From Paraburkholderia phytofirmans OLGA172 (GTDB taxonomy: Bacteria > Pseudomonadota > Gammaproteobacteria > Burkholderiales > Burkholderiaceae), in NCBI RefSeq assembly GCF_001634365.1, contig NZ_CP014579.1, forward strand, positions 1,736,001 to 1,800,000: 64,000 nt of DNA, given 5' to 3'. Positions within the stretch are counted from its first letter, which is position 1; each line of letters starts with the position of its first letter. Position numbers and translations under genes: made by a program. The notes under the pieces are model-generated. The model saw only the letters and a list, made by a program, of their open reading frames with translations, was not told the origin of the DNA and ran no database searches. Below are positions 55,326 through 64,000 of this stretch, one piece after another.

Positions 55326-55583
55326 CATGCACCTCTAAGCAGGGAATTGTCTGCGTATACTGCATCCGCATTAACTGCTCGCCTTTATCCTTGCCAAAAC
55401 CGCGACCACACGTTCCGTCAACAATTGACCCGCTTGCCGAACGGCTCTCACTCAAGATAGCAGTTCGGGCCCGCGACGCCCACAGTCGATTTACCGATTC
55501 ATAGTATAGGTCTCAAAGTTTGCGCCGAAGGCTGCTGCGCGTATCCGCAGCGGCTTCCAGCTTGATCGGCGGATACGCATATC

Positions 55584-55631
55584 CCGTACCAAATTGAGTG
55601 CCAAACAGAGTACCAAACAGAGTACCAAACA
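55584..55631. repeat. Four copies of a 12-bp tandem repeat
   Basis: Units of the type GAGTACCAAACA: two identical (55608-55631), one with a single change (55596-55607) and one degenerate (55584-55595). They lie in the 560-bp gap after the host-attachment gene. A plus-strand frame at 55594-55968 running through them is not considered a real gene. Confidence 0.8.
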
Positions 55632-55836
55632 GAGTGTCAGACCAGAGTACAGCGACTGCTGCCTGCGTCACGCCGCGCGCCTTGCGCGGCGGCGCGCAGT
55701 GCAGAGGCGCCCGGTGCGCTGGGATGACTTCTGGTCGTCATCGTTGCCGTACGCGATCTTCACCAGCTTGATCTTCGAATACCCGGGTTTCTTCAACTCT
55801 TCCTGCTACATGCCCGGCTCCCGAATTCCAAACCAC

Positions 55837-55884
55837 CCATTCATGCGTGGTGCGCGACAACCATCCATGCGTGGTGCGCGACAA
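55837..55884. repeat. 24-bp tandem duplication
   Basis: CCATTCATGCGTGGTGCGCG-ACAA and a second copy differing by one base (T to C at the fifth position) lie side by side just before the 3' end of the superinfection-immunity-like gene. Confidence 0.85.
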
Positions 55885-55887
55885 CGG

Positions 55888-56247
55888 CTAACCTTTTTGT
55901 TGGTGACGACTGCTTGCTGCGATTCGCGCGACTACCGGCACCAAGCGAGGGCTGAGCACAGGAACTGAGCCAGCACGACTTTCAGCTCGAGCAACGATTG
56001 CATCAATCGTGACTCGTGCGACCGCGCGTTGTGCCCGCCTCGCGAAGTGCTTCAGACGGCGATCGCTGACCGGATGCCGCGCCCATACTAGCGCTGCGAA
56101 CCAACCGATAACCGTCCATCCGAGCAGGATATTCACCATGGTCACCGCAAAAGCGTCTTTGCGTTCTCTGGCGTCCGCAATCATTGCCGGCGCCAGATAG
56201 AGCATCAGCGCACCCATGACAACAGCACCTTCGATAACCTTTAACAT
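55888..56247 (-). CDS. Superinfection-immunity-like small membrane protein
   Basis: 119 residues with two transmembrane helices: GAVVMGALMLYLAPAMIADA and VTMVNILLGWTVIGWFAALV, joined by RERKDAF. This two-helix unit with ILLGWTVIGW is the signature of the superinfection-immunity family (T4 Imm-like), common in bacterial genomes without phage. The C-terminal ~60 residues are Arg/Ala-rich and basic. The role outside phage is unknown. The gap 56248-56541 upstream shows nothing recognisable. Confidence 0.8.
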   Translation of the reverse strand: MLKVIEGAVVMGALMLYLAPAMIADARERKDAFAVTMVNILLGWTVIGWFAALVWARHPVSDRRLKHFARRAQRAVARVTIDAIVARAESRAGSVPVLSPRLVPVVARIAASSRHQQKG

Positions 56248-56541
56248 TTCGACACCTCGTTGCAGCCTCGGTCAGAAGACGACCTTCAGATTAGCGGCCT
56301 GCGTAGAAACGACCAACGGATTCGGCAGATTGACGGCTGCCAGATTCCGAAAATGATCCAGCTACGCCACCGTGCGCCACGAGTCGAGTGAGACGCGCGC
56401 CGCTGACAACAGTCAGTTTAAGCGGCGCCTATCTTTTTTCCATGCCAATAGGGTGAAATCACAATTGCTGCAGAATGAACAATGCGGACCCGCTACACCC
56501 ATGGCGGGTTCGCGGGCACCCGTTACGCTCATTTGTCGATT

Positions 56542-57819
56542 CTAGTGAGCGTCTGAGGGCGCGTTCGCCATCGCGTCGACTAACTCCAACGATTTCGGCA
56601 CCACCTCAGACGTATCGGACACTGGAGCTGGGCCAGCCTCATGGCGATGGACGTCGTGCGTAACGAAGCCAAGGTCATGGCTGGGAACGTCGAACCAGTT
56701 GGGATTACCGAACGAGCGGCGGATGTCCTCGAGCCCGCTCGCCCAATGTTCGCCCATGGTGTCGTTGCTGAACTCGTAGTCCTTGTAGTGACCTTCAAAA
56801 AACTTGTTCTTGTAGATGAGGTGCACGACATTGACCGCACCGCCGTCTGCTACTTGCTGTGCCTGCTGGACTAGCGGGTGGGTCCGCCGCACTTTCTCGG
56901 GAATGTGTTCAAGCAGTTCCTTGATCAGGCGAGCATGCTTCTGGCTCTGCGACACGAAGGCCGTGATGGCGCGGGTCCGGCTTGAGTATTGAATGTCCTT
57001 GGTCCGCTCGGCGATATCAAGGAAATCGCCAGGTAGCGTTCCTCCTGCGCTCCACAGGTCAACCTGAAAGACCAGCGTATCCTTGTGCTGGCATTCCTTA
57101 ACGATTTCCGTAAGCGGCGTATTAGAGACCAGACCTCCGTCCCAGTAATACTCCCCGTCGATTTCCACCGCTGGAAAACCTGGCGGCAACGCGCCAGACG
57201 CCATAAAGTGCTCCGGCTCAAGACGAGTCTGTGTGTTGTCAAAGTACACCAGATTGCCCGTGCGAACATTGACCGCGCCGACCGAGACGCGAACGTCCCC
57301 ATCGTTGATGCGGTCGAAATTGGCGTACTTGACGAGCGTCGCACGCAACGCCGTCGTATCGTAAAAGCTCACCTCGTTCGGCTGTTTCTTTGCCACGCCG
57401 GCGATGGGTACGGAAAAACGCGGTTCGAAAAAGCCCTTTTGACCTTCAGTCAAAGCGCGAGCAGCAGCCCACATGCTCGACCATTTGCGCCCAACGTCCG
57501 GAAACCCAAACGCTGCCGGGACCAAAGCGCCAACGTGGCCCAGCAAGTCCGCTGGTTGACAGATGGTGTTCCAGAAGCCGCGCAATGCTTCTACGCGGTC
57601 CTCTGGCGCATTGCCGGCGATGATGGCGGTGTTCAGGGCACCGATCGAGATGCCCGAAATCCAGCTGGGTTCAACACCCGCTTCTGCAAGCCCCTCGTAG
57701 ACGCCGGCCTGATAGGAACCCAACGCGCCACCGCCCTGCAGGACCAAACCGATTTCGTCGTAGGAAGGTAGCTCAAGATGATTCGGTTGCTTTAATGTAT
57801 TGCGTTGACTGTGGCGCAT
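56542..57819 (-). CDS. Patatin-like phospholipase
   Basis: 425 residues. The patatin domain (~24-240) has the oxyanion loop GLVLQGGGALGSYQAGVYEG, the nucleophile motif GISIGALNTA (G-x-S-x-G) and the catalytic Asp in YYWDGGLVSNTPLTE. The C-terminal region (~260-400, QSQKHARLIKELLEHIPEKV, HYKDYEFSNDTMGEHWASGL) is the DUF3734 extension. It may hydrolyse lipids or PHB-granule-associated esters. It follows bdh by 10 bp and adc by a further 18 bp on the same strand, so the three likely form one operon. Confidence 0.92.
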   Translation of the reverse strand: MRHSQRNTLKQPNHLELPSYDEIGLVLQGGGALGSYQAGVYEGLAEAGVEPSWISGISIGALNTAIIAGNAPEDRVEALRGFWNTICQPADLLGHVGALVPAAFGFPDVGRKWSSMWAAARALTEGQKGFFEPRFSVPIAGVAKKQPNEVSFYDTTALRATLVKYANFDRINDGDVRVSVGAVNVRTGNLVYFDNTQTRLEPEHFMASGALPPGFPAVEIDGEYYWDGGLVSNTPLTEIVKECQHKDTLVFQVDLWSAGGTLPGDFLDIAERTKDIQYSSRTRAITAFVSQSQKHARLIKELLEHIPEKVRRTHPLVQQAQQVADGGAVNVVHLIYKNKFFEGHYKDYEFSNDTMGEHWASGLEDIRRSFGNPNWFDVPSHDLGFVTHDVHRHEAGPAPVSDTSEVVPKSLELVDAMANAPSDAH

Positions 57820-57829
57820 TGTCGGCTCC

Positions 57830-58612
57830 TTATTGCATAAACCAACCGTGGCTGACTACGATCGACTGCCCCGTCAGCGCCGCTGATTCAAACCCGGCCA
57901 GGAAGGCCACCGTTCTGGCAACGTCCTCTACGGTAGTAAATTCGCCGTCAACGGTTTCCTTCAGCATCACGTCCTTAACGACCTGAGCTTCCGAGATACC
58001 GAGCGCCTTCGCCTGTTCCGGAATCTGCTTGTCGACCAATGGAGTACGAACAAAGCCCGGACATACAACATTCGCTCTCACACCGCGCGAACCGCCTTCC
58101 TTCGCGACCACGCGCGCAAGACCCAGCAGACCGTGCTTGGCGGTGACGTAAGCCGACTTCAGCTTCGACGCTTCGTGTGAATGAACCGAGCCCATGTAGA
58201 TGATCGAGCCACCCTTTCCGGATGCGTACATATGCTTGATAGCAGCCTTCGTGGTCAGAAATGCGCCATCCAGGTGAATGGCAAGCATCTTCTTCCAGTC
58301 GGAATAGGCGTAGTCTTCAATCGGGTTGACAATCTGAATGCCCGCGTTCGACACCAACACATCGATACCGCCAAGTTTGCCGACTGCTTCTTCGATACCT
58401 GCGTTGACCGCTTCTTCGCTTGTGACGTCCATCGACACCGCAAGTGCTTTCCCACCTGCAGCGACGATACTGTCCGCGACCTGCTGCGCGTTTGCCAGAT
58501 TCAGGTCCGCAATGACGACGGCCGCACCGTCCGAAGCCAGTTTGCGTGCGCATTGTTCACCGATACCGCTTGCGGCGCCCGTCACGAGCGCGACTTTTCC
58601 TTGCAATGACAT
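57830..58612 (-). CDS. bdhA: 3-hydroxybutyrate dehydrogenase (SDR)
   Basis: A 260-residue NAD-dependent SDR. The nucleotide motif is TGAASGIG, with VSNAGIQ, and the catalytic residues are Ser in [10 protein letters not shown] and the Tyr-x3-Lys pair in [14 protein letters not shown]. The [20 protein letters not shown] and final VSHGWFMQ match 3-hydroxybutyrate dehydrogenases. It interconverts 3-hydroxybutyrate and acetoacetate. Adc upstream would then decarboxylate acetoacetate to acetone, and the patatin-like lipase follows. Confidence 0.93.
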   Translation of the reverse strand: MSLQGKVALVTGAASGIGEQCARKLASDGAAVVIADLNLANAQQVADSIVAAGGKALAVSMDVTSEEAVNAGIEEAVGKLGGIDVLVSNAGIQIVNPIEDYAYSDWKKMLAIHLDGAFLTTKAAIKHMYASGKGGSIIYMGSVHSHEASKLKSAYVTAKHGLLGLARVVAKEGGSRGVRANVVCPGFVRTPLVDKQIPEQAKALGISEAQVVKDVMLKETVDGEFTTVEDVARTVAFLAGFESAALTGQSIVVSHGWFMQ

Positions 58613-58630
58613 AAGTTTTTCCTTGCTGAA

Positions 58631-59410
58631 TTATTGGTTCACGGCGAGCTTCAGTGCTTCCGCCGGGGCGAGGTAGTCATAAGCGACTTCGCCAATATCG
58701 AGGGTGAGATTTGCAATGACGTGTCTGGCGGACACTACCCTTTTGACAGGCAGGTCAGCGACCGGCGCCAACGCATGTGCGTGCAGATCGAGCGCAGCGG
58801 GGCCTTCCCATGCACCGAGCACAGAAACGTCGCGCAAGTAGAACCGTACGAGTTCGCAAATCCGCGGTGAGCCATCGACATGGGGGATGACCTTCAACAG
58901 GTAATTGGGCGTGTCCGCGAGTTTCTTGCGTTCAGATTCGATATCGAGCGCGCGGTACTTGTAGCCCATCGTGCCCGTAGCGATCCGTTGCGTCCCATAG
59001 TCGAGTGTGCCGAGCAACGTATCCTTTCCGTCAACGGATAAACGGGGTGAAGCGAGCTTTTTCGGAAAACCCCAAATCTCCCGGCCGCCAGCAATCGGAC
59101 CTTCGTCATCGAGATACATTGCGTGCGTATAGCTGGCTTTCCGGCCGGCTTCATCCAGGACCGAAATGGCTTGGCCACTCTCTGTGTAGTCGCCGAATCC
59201 GGATGAATCTGGCATCCGGATGAACTCGTAATGGACCAGGCCATTGTCGACCGTCAGTGGCTCCGGCACGACCGCGCGAAGCGCGTCGATGTCGGTCTCG
59301 TACGAAATGATGAAGTATTCGCGGTTGAGGAATCGAAATGGCGGACGCGGATAGGCCGGGTTGTGCACAGGCATTGCGAAGGCATTTTTGCGGATTTCAT
59401 CGAGTGTCAC
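58631..59410 (-). CDS. adc: Acetoacetate decarboxylase
   Basis: 259 residues starting from GTG at 59410, preceded by GGAGA and matching the usual family opening ([20 protein letters not shown]); an ATG at 59443 adds eleven residues. The active-site Lys is in [16 protein letters not shown], where Schiff-base formation with acetoacetate occurs. Other landmarks are [16 protein letters not shown] and [19 protein letters not shown]. First gene of the adc-bdhA-patatin set, suggesting ketone-body or PHB-derived acetoacetate turnover. Confidence 0.93.
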   Translation of the reverse strand: MTLDEIRKNAFAMPVHNPAYPRPPFRFLNREYFIISYETDIDALRAVVPEPLTVDNGLVHYEFIRMPDSSGFGDYTESGQAISVLDEAGRKASYTHAMYLDDEGPIAGGREIWGFPKKLASPRLSVDGKDTLLGTLDYGTQRIATGTMGYKYRALDIESERKKLADTPNYLLKVIPHVDGSPRICELVRFYLRDVSVLGAWEGPAALDLHAHALAPVADLPVKRVVSARHVIANLTLDIGEVAYDYLAPAEALKLAVNQ

Positions 59411-59662
59411 AACAATTTCTCCGTTGAATAGCGAAGGCAGCATCGTAGTGGCAAGTCGCAGTGGCCTTCAATGACACGCACATGGCGGGCGATGATTGCG
59501 CGACTGGCGTGTCGGAGTTCAAGAGTCCATCCCGCTTGGGTTTGAGCCGCGTTTGAGAGTGCCTCGATGGCACATTATCCAACTTCGCAAAACACTGTTG
59601 CAGGATGGATTTTGGCGTTGAGGGAACCCACGCTTAAGATTCGAAGTCGCACACCGGCCACG

Positions 59663-60028
<366 letters not shown>

Positions 60029-60341
60029 CCATTAACATAGTATGGTTTGCGGGTAACTAAACAACGGGTGGGATTGGAGCAGCTGCACCGGACTAATCAA
60101 TTCACGGACAGCAAATCGTGAATAAAAAGGCAGGCGGTATTGGCCCGCTTATGATTGCGATCGGAAAAAACAGCGGGTGAAAACCTGAACGGCGCACACC
60201 TTGACATCGTATTAAATCGCCCGCAGGCCACTCAGTAAAATTGCGGTTGGGCGTATGGGTAGTTCGATCAGGGCGCCGTGGCGCGAGTGGGTTAGAGGCG
60301 GTGTGTGCTGCTCCCCCACCGCCTCCCGAACTGCCGGCCTG

Positions 60342-60650
60342 CTATTGGCCAAAATAGATCCTGCAATGCGGCCCGGACGAGCACGGCCGTTCCTGTCGGC
60401 CTCCCGCCTCCGTCGCGCCTGCGGCCACGCCGCCATAGGAAACGTTCCGCACCGGTTGAGCGGCCGGCATCATGGTCCGCCCGGTTTCACCAAACGACAT
60501 GTCGGTGATGTCTTGCGCAGATTCGTTCGCGTTCTGCATTAACACCCGGCCCGACGCAGCTTCGTCCTGCTGGCTGTCCAGTGCGCCGGCTGTGTTCGGC
60601 GCAAGAAAGAGAGCGGCGCTTGCCAACGCCATCAATAAACGTAGTTTCAT
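60342..60650 (-). CDS. Hypothetical exported protein
   Basis: 102 residues starting at 60650 with GAGGAG upstream. A signal peptide (MKLRLLMALASAALFLAPNT, cleavage near AGA-LDS) is clear. The mature part is polar with DITDMSFGETGRTMMP and two Cys near the end (RPCSSGPHCRIYFG). This may be a small periplasmic protein; I know no family. Confidence 0.7.
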   Translation of the reverse strand: MKLRLLMALASAALFLAPNTAGALDSQQDEAASGRVLMQNANESAQDITDMSFGETGRTMMPAAQPVRNVSYGGVAAGATEAGGRQERPCSSGPHCRIYFGQ

Positions 60651-61413
60651 GTCCAGACTCCTCGAATCCGGCGCAGCAGCTTTCATCCCCTTAAAAAGAA
60701 TTGATCCGCAAAAAAACGTCATGCCGCCAAATCGAACTGACGGACGGGCGAATGCCTATGCGGGACTGCTGCGGCGAGTCACCGAATTAAACGAGTAAAT
60801 AGTTGCCAGACCTGAAACCGATGTCGGGCGCGCACGCGCGGCTTGCCGGAATCGGTCGCCACCAGGCTGGAAACGCAGATTGTTGCTCCGCTGTTCCGTT
60901 ATAGGTCGGCCACTCAGGATTTCAAACCCGGCGGTGCAGGCTGCCAGCGGCATCGGTTGCCGCCCGATCGGGGACATGCGGCAACAAAATCAGCCATGCT
61001 GGCGCGTGCATTATCCGAACAGTGCGCTATGATGCTGGAATAACGCACAAAATCAGCCCAGCGCGAGGCACCGGCGAGAGACGGGGCGCGGGCGTGAGAC
61101 AGGCGATTCGCAATCAGTACATCGTCATCACCGTTTTTTCCATAGCGGCCGTAGGCTTACCCAGCCGTACCTGTCGCGCGGCGGAGCGCTTGAATATTCA
61201 CTGATTGGCGCGGCCGGCCTTATAAGCGGCCTCACCGGGCATATGCTGTAACGCAATTTATGAGGCACCGTTTTGACGCTGCCGCTGGGATTTCCTTCGA
61301 TCAATAACTTTACCGCTGGCGGGCCCCATTCACATGGGCTCAATGCCTACGCGGCTTCTCCTTGCAATCTGTAACTGACAGAACGCCGGACGCTTTAGAA
61401 GGACGAATATCTT
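60651..61413. other. Gap before the H-NS-type gene
   Basis: About 760 bp with only small doubtful frames. One at about 61095-61203 (VRQAIRNQYIVITVFSIAAV) could be a 36-residue membrane peptide, and one at about 61273-61374 (TLPLGFPSINNFTAGGPHSH) could be another small peptide; neither is recognised. The GGCCGGCCTTATAAGCGGCC stretch is palindrome-like. Confidence 0.35.
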
Positions 61414-61740
61414 ATGGACGAAAGGAAGCGAGATAGCATGATTGCGTATCTCCGCCATCGCATGGAAGAGTTTGGTATCAAACCAGAAGACCTCGCCGCC
61501 GCGCTGGCGGCCGAACCGAAGGGGCAAAAAGCCGAGCGCTACCGCAGCGCAACGGGAGATAGCTGGGACGGCCAGGGTGAAATGCCCCAATGGCTTAAAC
61601 AGGCAATTAGCGCAGGTCAATCAATCGACCACTTCGAATTGTCGGCCACGCCGGCGCCCGCCCCGCAGCCGAGGAAACAGGTGGACTGGCTAAACGACCC
61701 GTTCGCGGGAAGTCCGCTTGCGCGCCAGAACAACCGGTAA
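61414..61740 (+). CDS. H-NS family nucleoid-associated protein
   Basis: 108 residues. A short N-terminal helix (MIAYLRHRMEEFGIKPEDLA) precedes the H-NS C-terminal DNA-binding domain: YRSATGDSWDGQGEMPQWLK and QAISAGQSIDHFEL, with the Q-G-E/R-G minor-groove hook in the form GQGEMP. The N-terminal coiled coil is shorter than in E. coli H-NS. The tail is Pro/Asn-rich. It probably silences AT-rich or foreign DNA. AAGGA lies 11 bases upstream. Confidence 0.88.
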   Translation: MDERKRDSMIAYLRHRMEEFGIKPEDLAAALAAEPKGQKAERYRSATGDSWDGQGEMPQWLKQAISAGQSIDHFELSATPAPAPQPRKQVDWLNDPFAGSPLARQNNR

Positions 61741-61955
61741 GCCGTCGGACTGTTAGACCGCTAGCGCAAAGGCATCACCCCGCACCGCCCTGATGGCAAC
61801 AGCAGGTTCGACACGCTCGTCGACGCGGGCGTGTTCGCGCCATGTCCGCTGGCGAAGAGAAGTTGTGCGCCAACGGTTTGCATCCAGACACCTGGGCCCG
61901 CCGTATATCCCGTCAGAGCAGCGCAATCGGGCGTTGCGTCTTCGGGAGACCGGTC

Positions 61956-62510
61956 ATGAAAGGAAAATTGGTTTTTGCCGCTGCTGCTTTGTCGATTGCC
62001 ACCTCCTGCGTATTCGCTGCAGGCGAAACCGTTACGGTTGGCGGACAGGCGATGTACCCCACCAGGGACATCGTCGACAACGCGGTCAATTCCGCGGATC
62101 ACACCACGCTAGTCGCCGCGGTCAAAGCGGCGGGTCTCGTCGATACGCTCAAGAGTCCGGGGCCGTTCACCGTCTTCGCGCCGACCAATGAAGCGTTTGC
62201 GGCATTGCCGGCCGGTACGGTCGACACGCTCGTCAAGCCTGAAAACAAGGCGATGCTCACCAGCATTCTCACCTATCACGTGCTCACCGGCCGTTACGAC
62301 TTCAGGAAGCTGGACACGGCGATCAAGGCAGGCGGCGGCAAAGCGTCGATCAGGACGGTCAACGGCGAGATGCTCACCTTCACGGAAAACGGACCACGCA
62401 ATATCGTCGTCGCCGACGCAGCGGGCCACACCGCAGACATCTCCACCTACGACGTCTACCAGAGCAACGGTGTCATCATGGTGGTCGACAAGGTGCTCAT
62501 GCCGAAGTAA
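61956..62510 (+). CDS. Fasciclin domain exported protein
   Basis: 184 residues. Signal peptide MKGKLVFAAAALSIATSCVF then AAGETV. The fasciclin (FAS1) domain covers ~40-180: DIVDNAVNSADHTTLVAAVK, SPGPFTVFAPTNEAFAALPA, and the H2 motif ILTYHVLTGRYDF and VIMVVDKVLMPK. FAS1 proteins act in adhesion at the cell surface or in the periplasm. The ATG at 61956 follows GGGAGA; earlier in-frame starts lack a signal. Confidence 0.93.
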   Translation: MKGKLVFAAAALSIATSCVFAAGETVTVGGQAMYPTRDIVDNAVNSADHTTLVAAVKAAGLVDTLKSPGPFTVFAPTNEAFAALPAGTVDTLVKPENKAMLTSILTYHVLTGRYDFRKLDTAIKAGGGKASIRTVNGEMLTFTENGPRNIVVADAAGHTADISTYDVYQSNGVIMVVDKVLMPK

Positions 62511-62636
62511 CGGGCAGCACCGGCAGGCACGGGATGCCGTCCGATGACGCTATGAATCCGCCGAAAACCGCGCCTTGAATCGCGCCCCGCAGTGCGCGTC
62601 AGGCGTCGCTCAACCAGTCGACACGCGGAGAGCCGT

Positions 62637-63176
62637 TCACATGCCGCAACCGCACTGTATGACGGGGCTCGTTGGGCCGCTCATTGACGCGCGCGATGCG
62701 TCGCCGGCTTGCGCCGGCGACGCCGCGGCATACTGCGGCAATTCGATAAACGTGCTGACCTGCCGGACGATTTGCCAGAATACCTTTTCAAACACGCGGA
62801 CGCGCTCCGGCTCGGGCATTCCGTCGGTAAGCGGATCGGCAAAGATCCAGTTGCACAACGCAGGCGTTCCGGGAAAGAGCGGCGCATGATGCCCGGCGAC
62901 GCATTCGTCCATGGCGATGACGAGGTCCATCCGCGGCGCCCATTCGCCGGTGAATTCCAGCCAGCTTTTCGGGCTGAGCACGCCGAGGTCCGATATGCCC
63001 GGCCGCAATTGCGCGACCGCACTGGGATGAACCCGCGCGGCCGGCTCCGGCCCGGCGCTGAATGCGTCGAACCGGTGTCCCGCCAGTTCGCGCAGTAAAG
63101 CCTCGGCGATGATGCTGCGTGCTGAATTCTCGCGACAGAGAAACAGCACCTTGTATTTTTTTCTGGTCACGCTCAC
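62637..63176 (-). CDS. ArsC-type low-molecular-weight phosphatase (arsenate reductase-like)
   Basis: 179 residues with the LMW-PTP active loop KVLFLCRENSARSIIAEALL (C-x5-R), the general-acid Asp in FADPLTDG, and VIAMDECVAGHHAPLFPGTP. The family includes thioredoxin-linked arsenate reductases, which need two further Cys. Here the later Cys are in ECVAG and ALCNW, with more at the very end (IQCGCGM). Whether it reduces arsenate is not settled. There is no arsR or transporter next to it. The C-terminal ~30 residues are longer than usual. Confidence 0.85.
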   Translation of the reverse strand: MSVTRKKYKVLFLCRENSARSIIAEALLRELAGHRFDAFSAGPEPAARVHPSAVAQLRPGISDLGVLSPKSWLEFTGEWAPRMDLVIAMDECVAGHHAPLFPGTPALCNWIFADPLTDGMPEPERVRVFEKVFWQIVRQVSTFIELPQYAAASPAQAGDASRASMSGPTSPVIQCGCGM

Positions 63177-63408
63177 CCCGTACCCGTGTTTTTTTAGCTC
63201 TCAGTGACATTCTGCCGGCCCAGTCTTGCGCCCCCGTGACACTACGATGTCTTTATTTGTTGCGCCACGAGAATTTTTACCAGGTCGGTCAAGACTCGGA
63301 CATCGGGCGTCGCATTTGCGACGAAGCGTAGCAGCGCAAATTCTCGCCTTTCAATATGCCGTCAGTCACGCGCGCCGGCCAGGCGACCATCGCGGCAACG
63401 GCGTCTGC

Positions 63409-63609
63409 TCAGCCGGAAGCCTCGCTGTCGCGCCGCTCGGACACGATCCGATTCGCCGCGTCGTTTGCGCCGCCAGACGCCGCCGGTGGGGTTTCGAACA
63501 GCATCGCCGCAGGCTGCGTACTGACCGCCTTGACGCCGTTCACAATGCCGGGCGTCGCGACGTATGGGACAAATGCCGCCATTGCAACGACAAAAATAAA
63601 AGTAACCAT
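63409..63609 (-). CDS. Small membrane/exported hypothetical protein
   Basis: 66 residues if started at 63609 (MVTFIFVVAMAAFVPYVATP), where GAGAGG lies 11 bases upstream; the frame is open to 63681. One hydrophobic segment at the N-terminus then a polar, Ala/Glu-rich tail (NRIVSERRDSEASG). Could be anchored or exported. No family recognised. Confidence 0.5.
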   Translation of the reverse strand: MVTFIFVVAMAAFVPYVATPGIVNGVKAVSTQPAAMLFETPPAASGGANDAANRIVSERRDSEASG

Positions 63610-63788
63610 GGCCGTCGTGCCTCTCGGAATCTGCAACATGGAGGTCAAGCGAAATGGGGCTTTTTCGCAATCGAACGACACATGTCACGAACGTGACTTT
63701 AATTTTAGAGGGGGATACCTAATCGCTGAAGGCCGCTCTCTATATCAATTCGGTCTACGTCTCTGGTCTAGCGGCCAAAATCATCTGT

Positions 63789-64000
63789 TCAAAACCGCAA
63801 ACCGTTCAGGAACTGAAACCAGAGTCCGCCCAGTACGCCGGCCGGGTGGGCATCGTTTGCGCTTTCTTCGCGCTTGCCTGGGTTGCCGTGGTTAGCCGGC
63901 GCGCCACGATTGGCGGCATTATCGTCCACGGCAGCCGCCCCCGCCTCGGCTGAAACGTCAGGGACGTCTGCCGCGGCTGCCGCCTCGGCGGCGGCAACGG
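63789..64000 (-). CDS. C-terminal end of an Ala-rich protein (start outside window)
   Basis: The minus-strand frame runs open from the window edge to TGA at 63789. It reads AAAEAAAAADVPDVSAEAGA, NRGAPANHGNPGKREESAND and a hydrophobic end GVLGGLWFQFLNGLRF. The last part could be an anchoring helix or membrane insertion tail. The start, and so the identity, lies beyond 64000. A competing frame over the same bases (63806-63997) is Arg-rich and less likely. Confidence 0.5.
   Translation of the reverse strand, partial: VAAAEAAAAADVPDVSAEAGAAAVDDNAANRGAPANHGNPGKREESANDAHPAGVLGGLWFQFLNGLRF

Noticed and set aside
55594..55968. Plus-strand frame through the 12-bp and 24-bp repeats
   Set aside because: Composition follows the repeats, there is no start site, and it overlaps the end of the better-supported membrane protein gene.
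60255..60542. Possible tRNA-like stretch around GGTTAGAGGCGGTG
   Set aside because: No cloverleaf with acceptor, anticodon and T-arm could be folded.

Overview
The window is GC-rich and densely coded, and looks like a chromosomal segment of a Burkholderiales bacterium, most likely Paraburkholderia or a close relative. The support is an XapX protein, a DUF4148 protein, an infA-type IF-1, an mmsR-like/mmsAB cluster, a ClpK-type Clp ATPase with Hsp20 genes, a patatin/3-hydroxybutyrate dehydrogenase/acetoacetate decarboxylase cluster and a cyanide-insensitive oxidase. These assignments come from reading the protein sequences; no database search was run. No rRNA, tRNA or CRISPR array was seen.

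Layout. 0-3.4 kb: the end of a glutaminase, a halohydrin-dehalogenase-like SDR, and three Hsp20 genes on the minus strand, one of them broken. 3.4-5.5 kb: a small unknown gene, a glyoxalase-like remnant, an ORF-less group II intron-like RNA with a foldable domain V, and an oppositely oriented maturase remnant. 5.5-8 kb: a MarR regulator, an MFS exporter and a cysteine-hydrolase-fold protein behind a 26-bp perfect palindrome. 8-13 kb: a decayed stretch, a membrane protein with a Pro/Tyr repeat tail, XapX, and a DeoR/YbjJ-like MFS pair. 13-15 kb: a YqjI-like PadR regulator and a frameshifted YqjH-like ferric-siderophore reductase. 15-22 kb: a valine/branched-chain acid cluster (mmsB, mmsA, acyl-CoA synthetase, acyl-CoA dehydrogenase) with a divergent AraC regulator and hairpin repeats inside it.

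22-30 kb: an NfeD protease/slipin pair, DUF4148, an NCS2 purine permease, DUF1488, an AcoR-like sigma-54 activator without aco genes, a ferredoxin and small proteins. 30-34 kb: a gamma-glutamyl-polyamine type cluster (glutamine-synthetase-like enzyme, XRE-cupin regulator, FAD oxidase). 34-43.5 kb: OsmC, a YheO-like regulator, IF-1, a lipoprotein subtilase, a TPR/glycosyltransferase-like protein and a NasT/NasS pair.

44-64 kb is the stress and redox section. A Dyp-type peroxidase carrying a C-terminal encapsulin-targeting peptide overlaps the encapsulin shell gene, so this is a complete two-gene nanocompartment. On the minus strand clpK, a YdeP/FdhF-like molybdoenzyme that seems to have lost an internal segment, and cioA-cioB follow one another. 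Next come small stress-type proteins, a host-attachment protein, a superinfection-immunity-like membrane protein, the patatin-bdh-adc cluster, an MFS remnant expanded by hexanucleotide repeats, an H-NS-type protein, a fasciclin protein and an ArsC/LMW-PTP protein. A 59-bp element found twice, upstream of clpK and upstream of a small neighbouring gene, may link their control.

The best leads are the halohydrin-dehalogenase homologue lacking the catalytic tyrosine, the encapsulin operon whose shell ribosome-binding site lies inside the cargo-tag codons, the internally shortened YdeP-like enzyme, the covarying 49-bp hairpin repeats, the ORF-less intron, and the duplicated 59-bp element.
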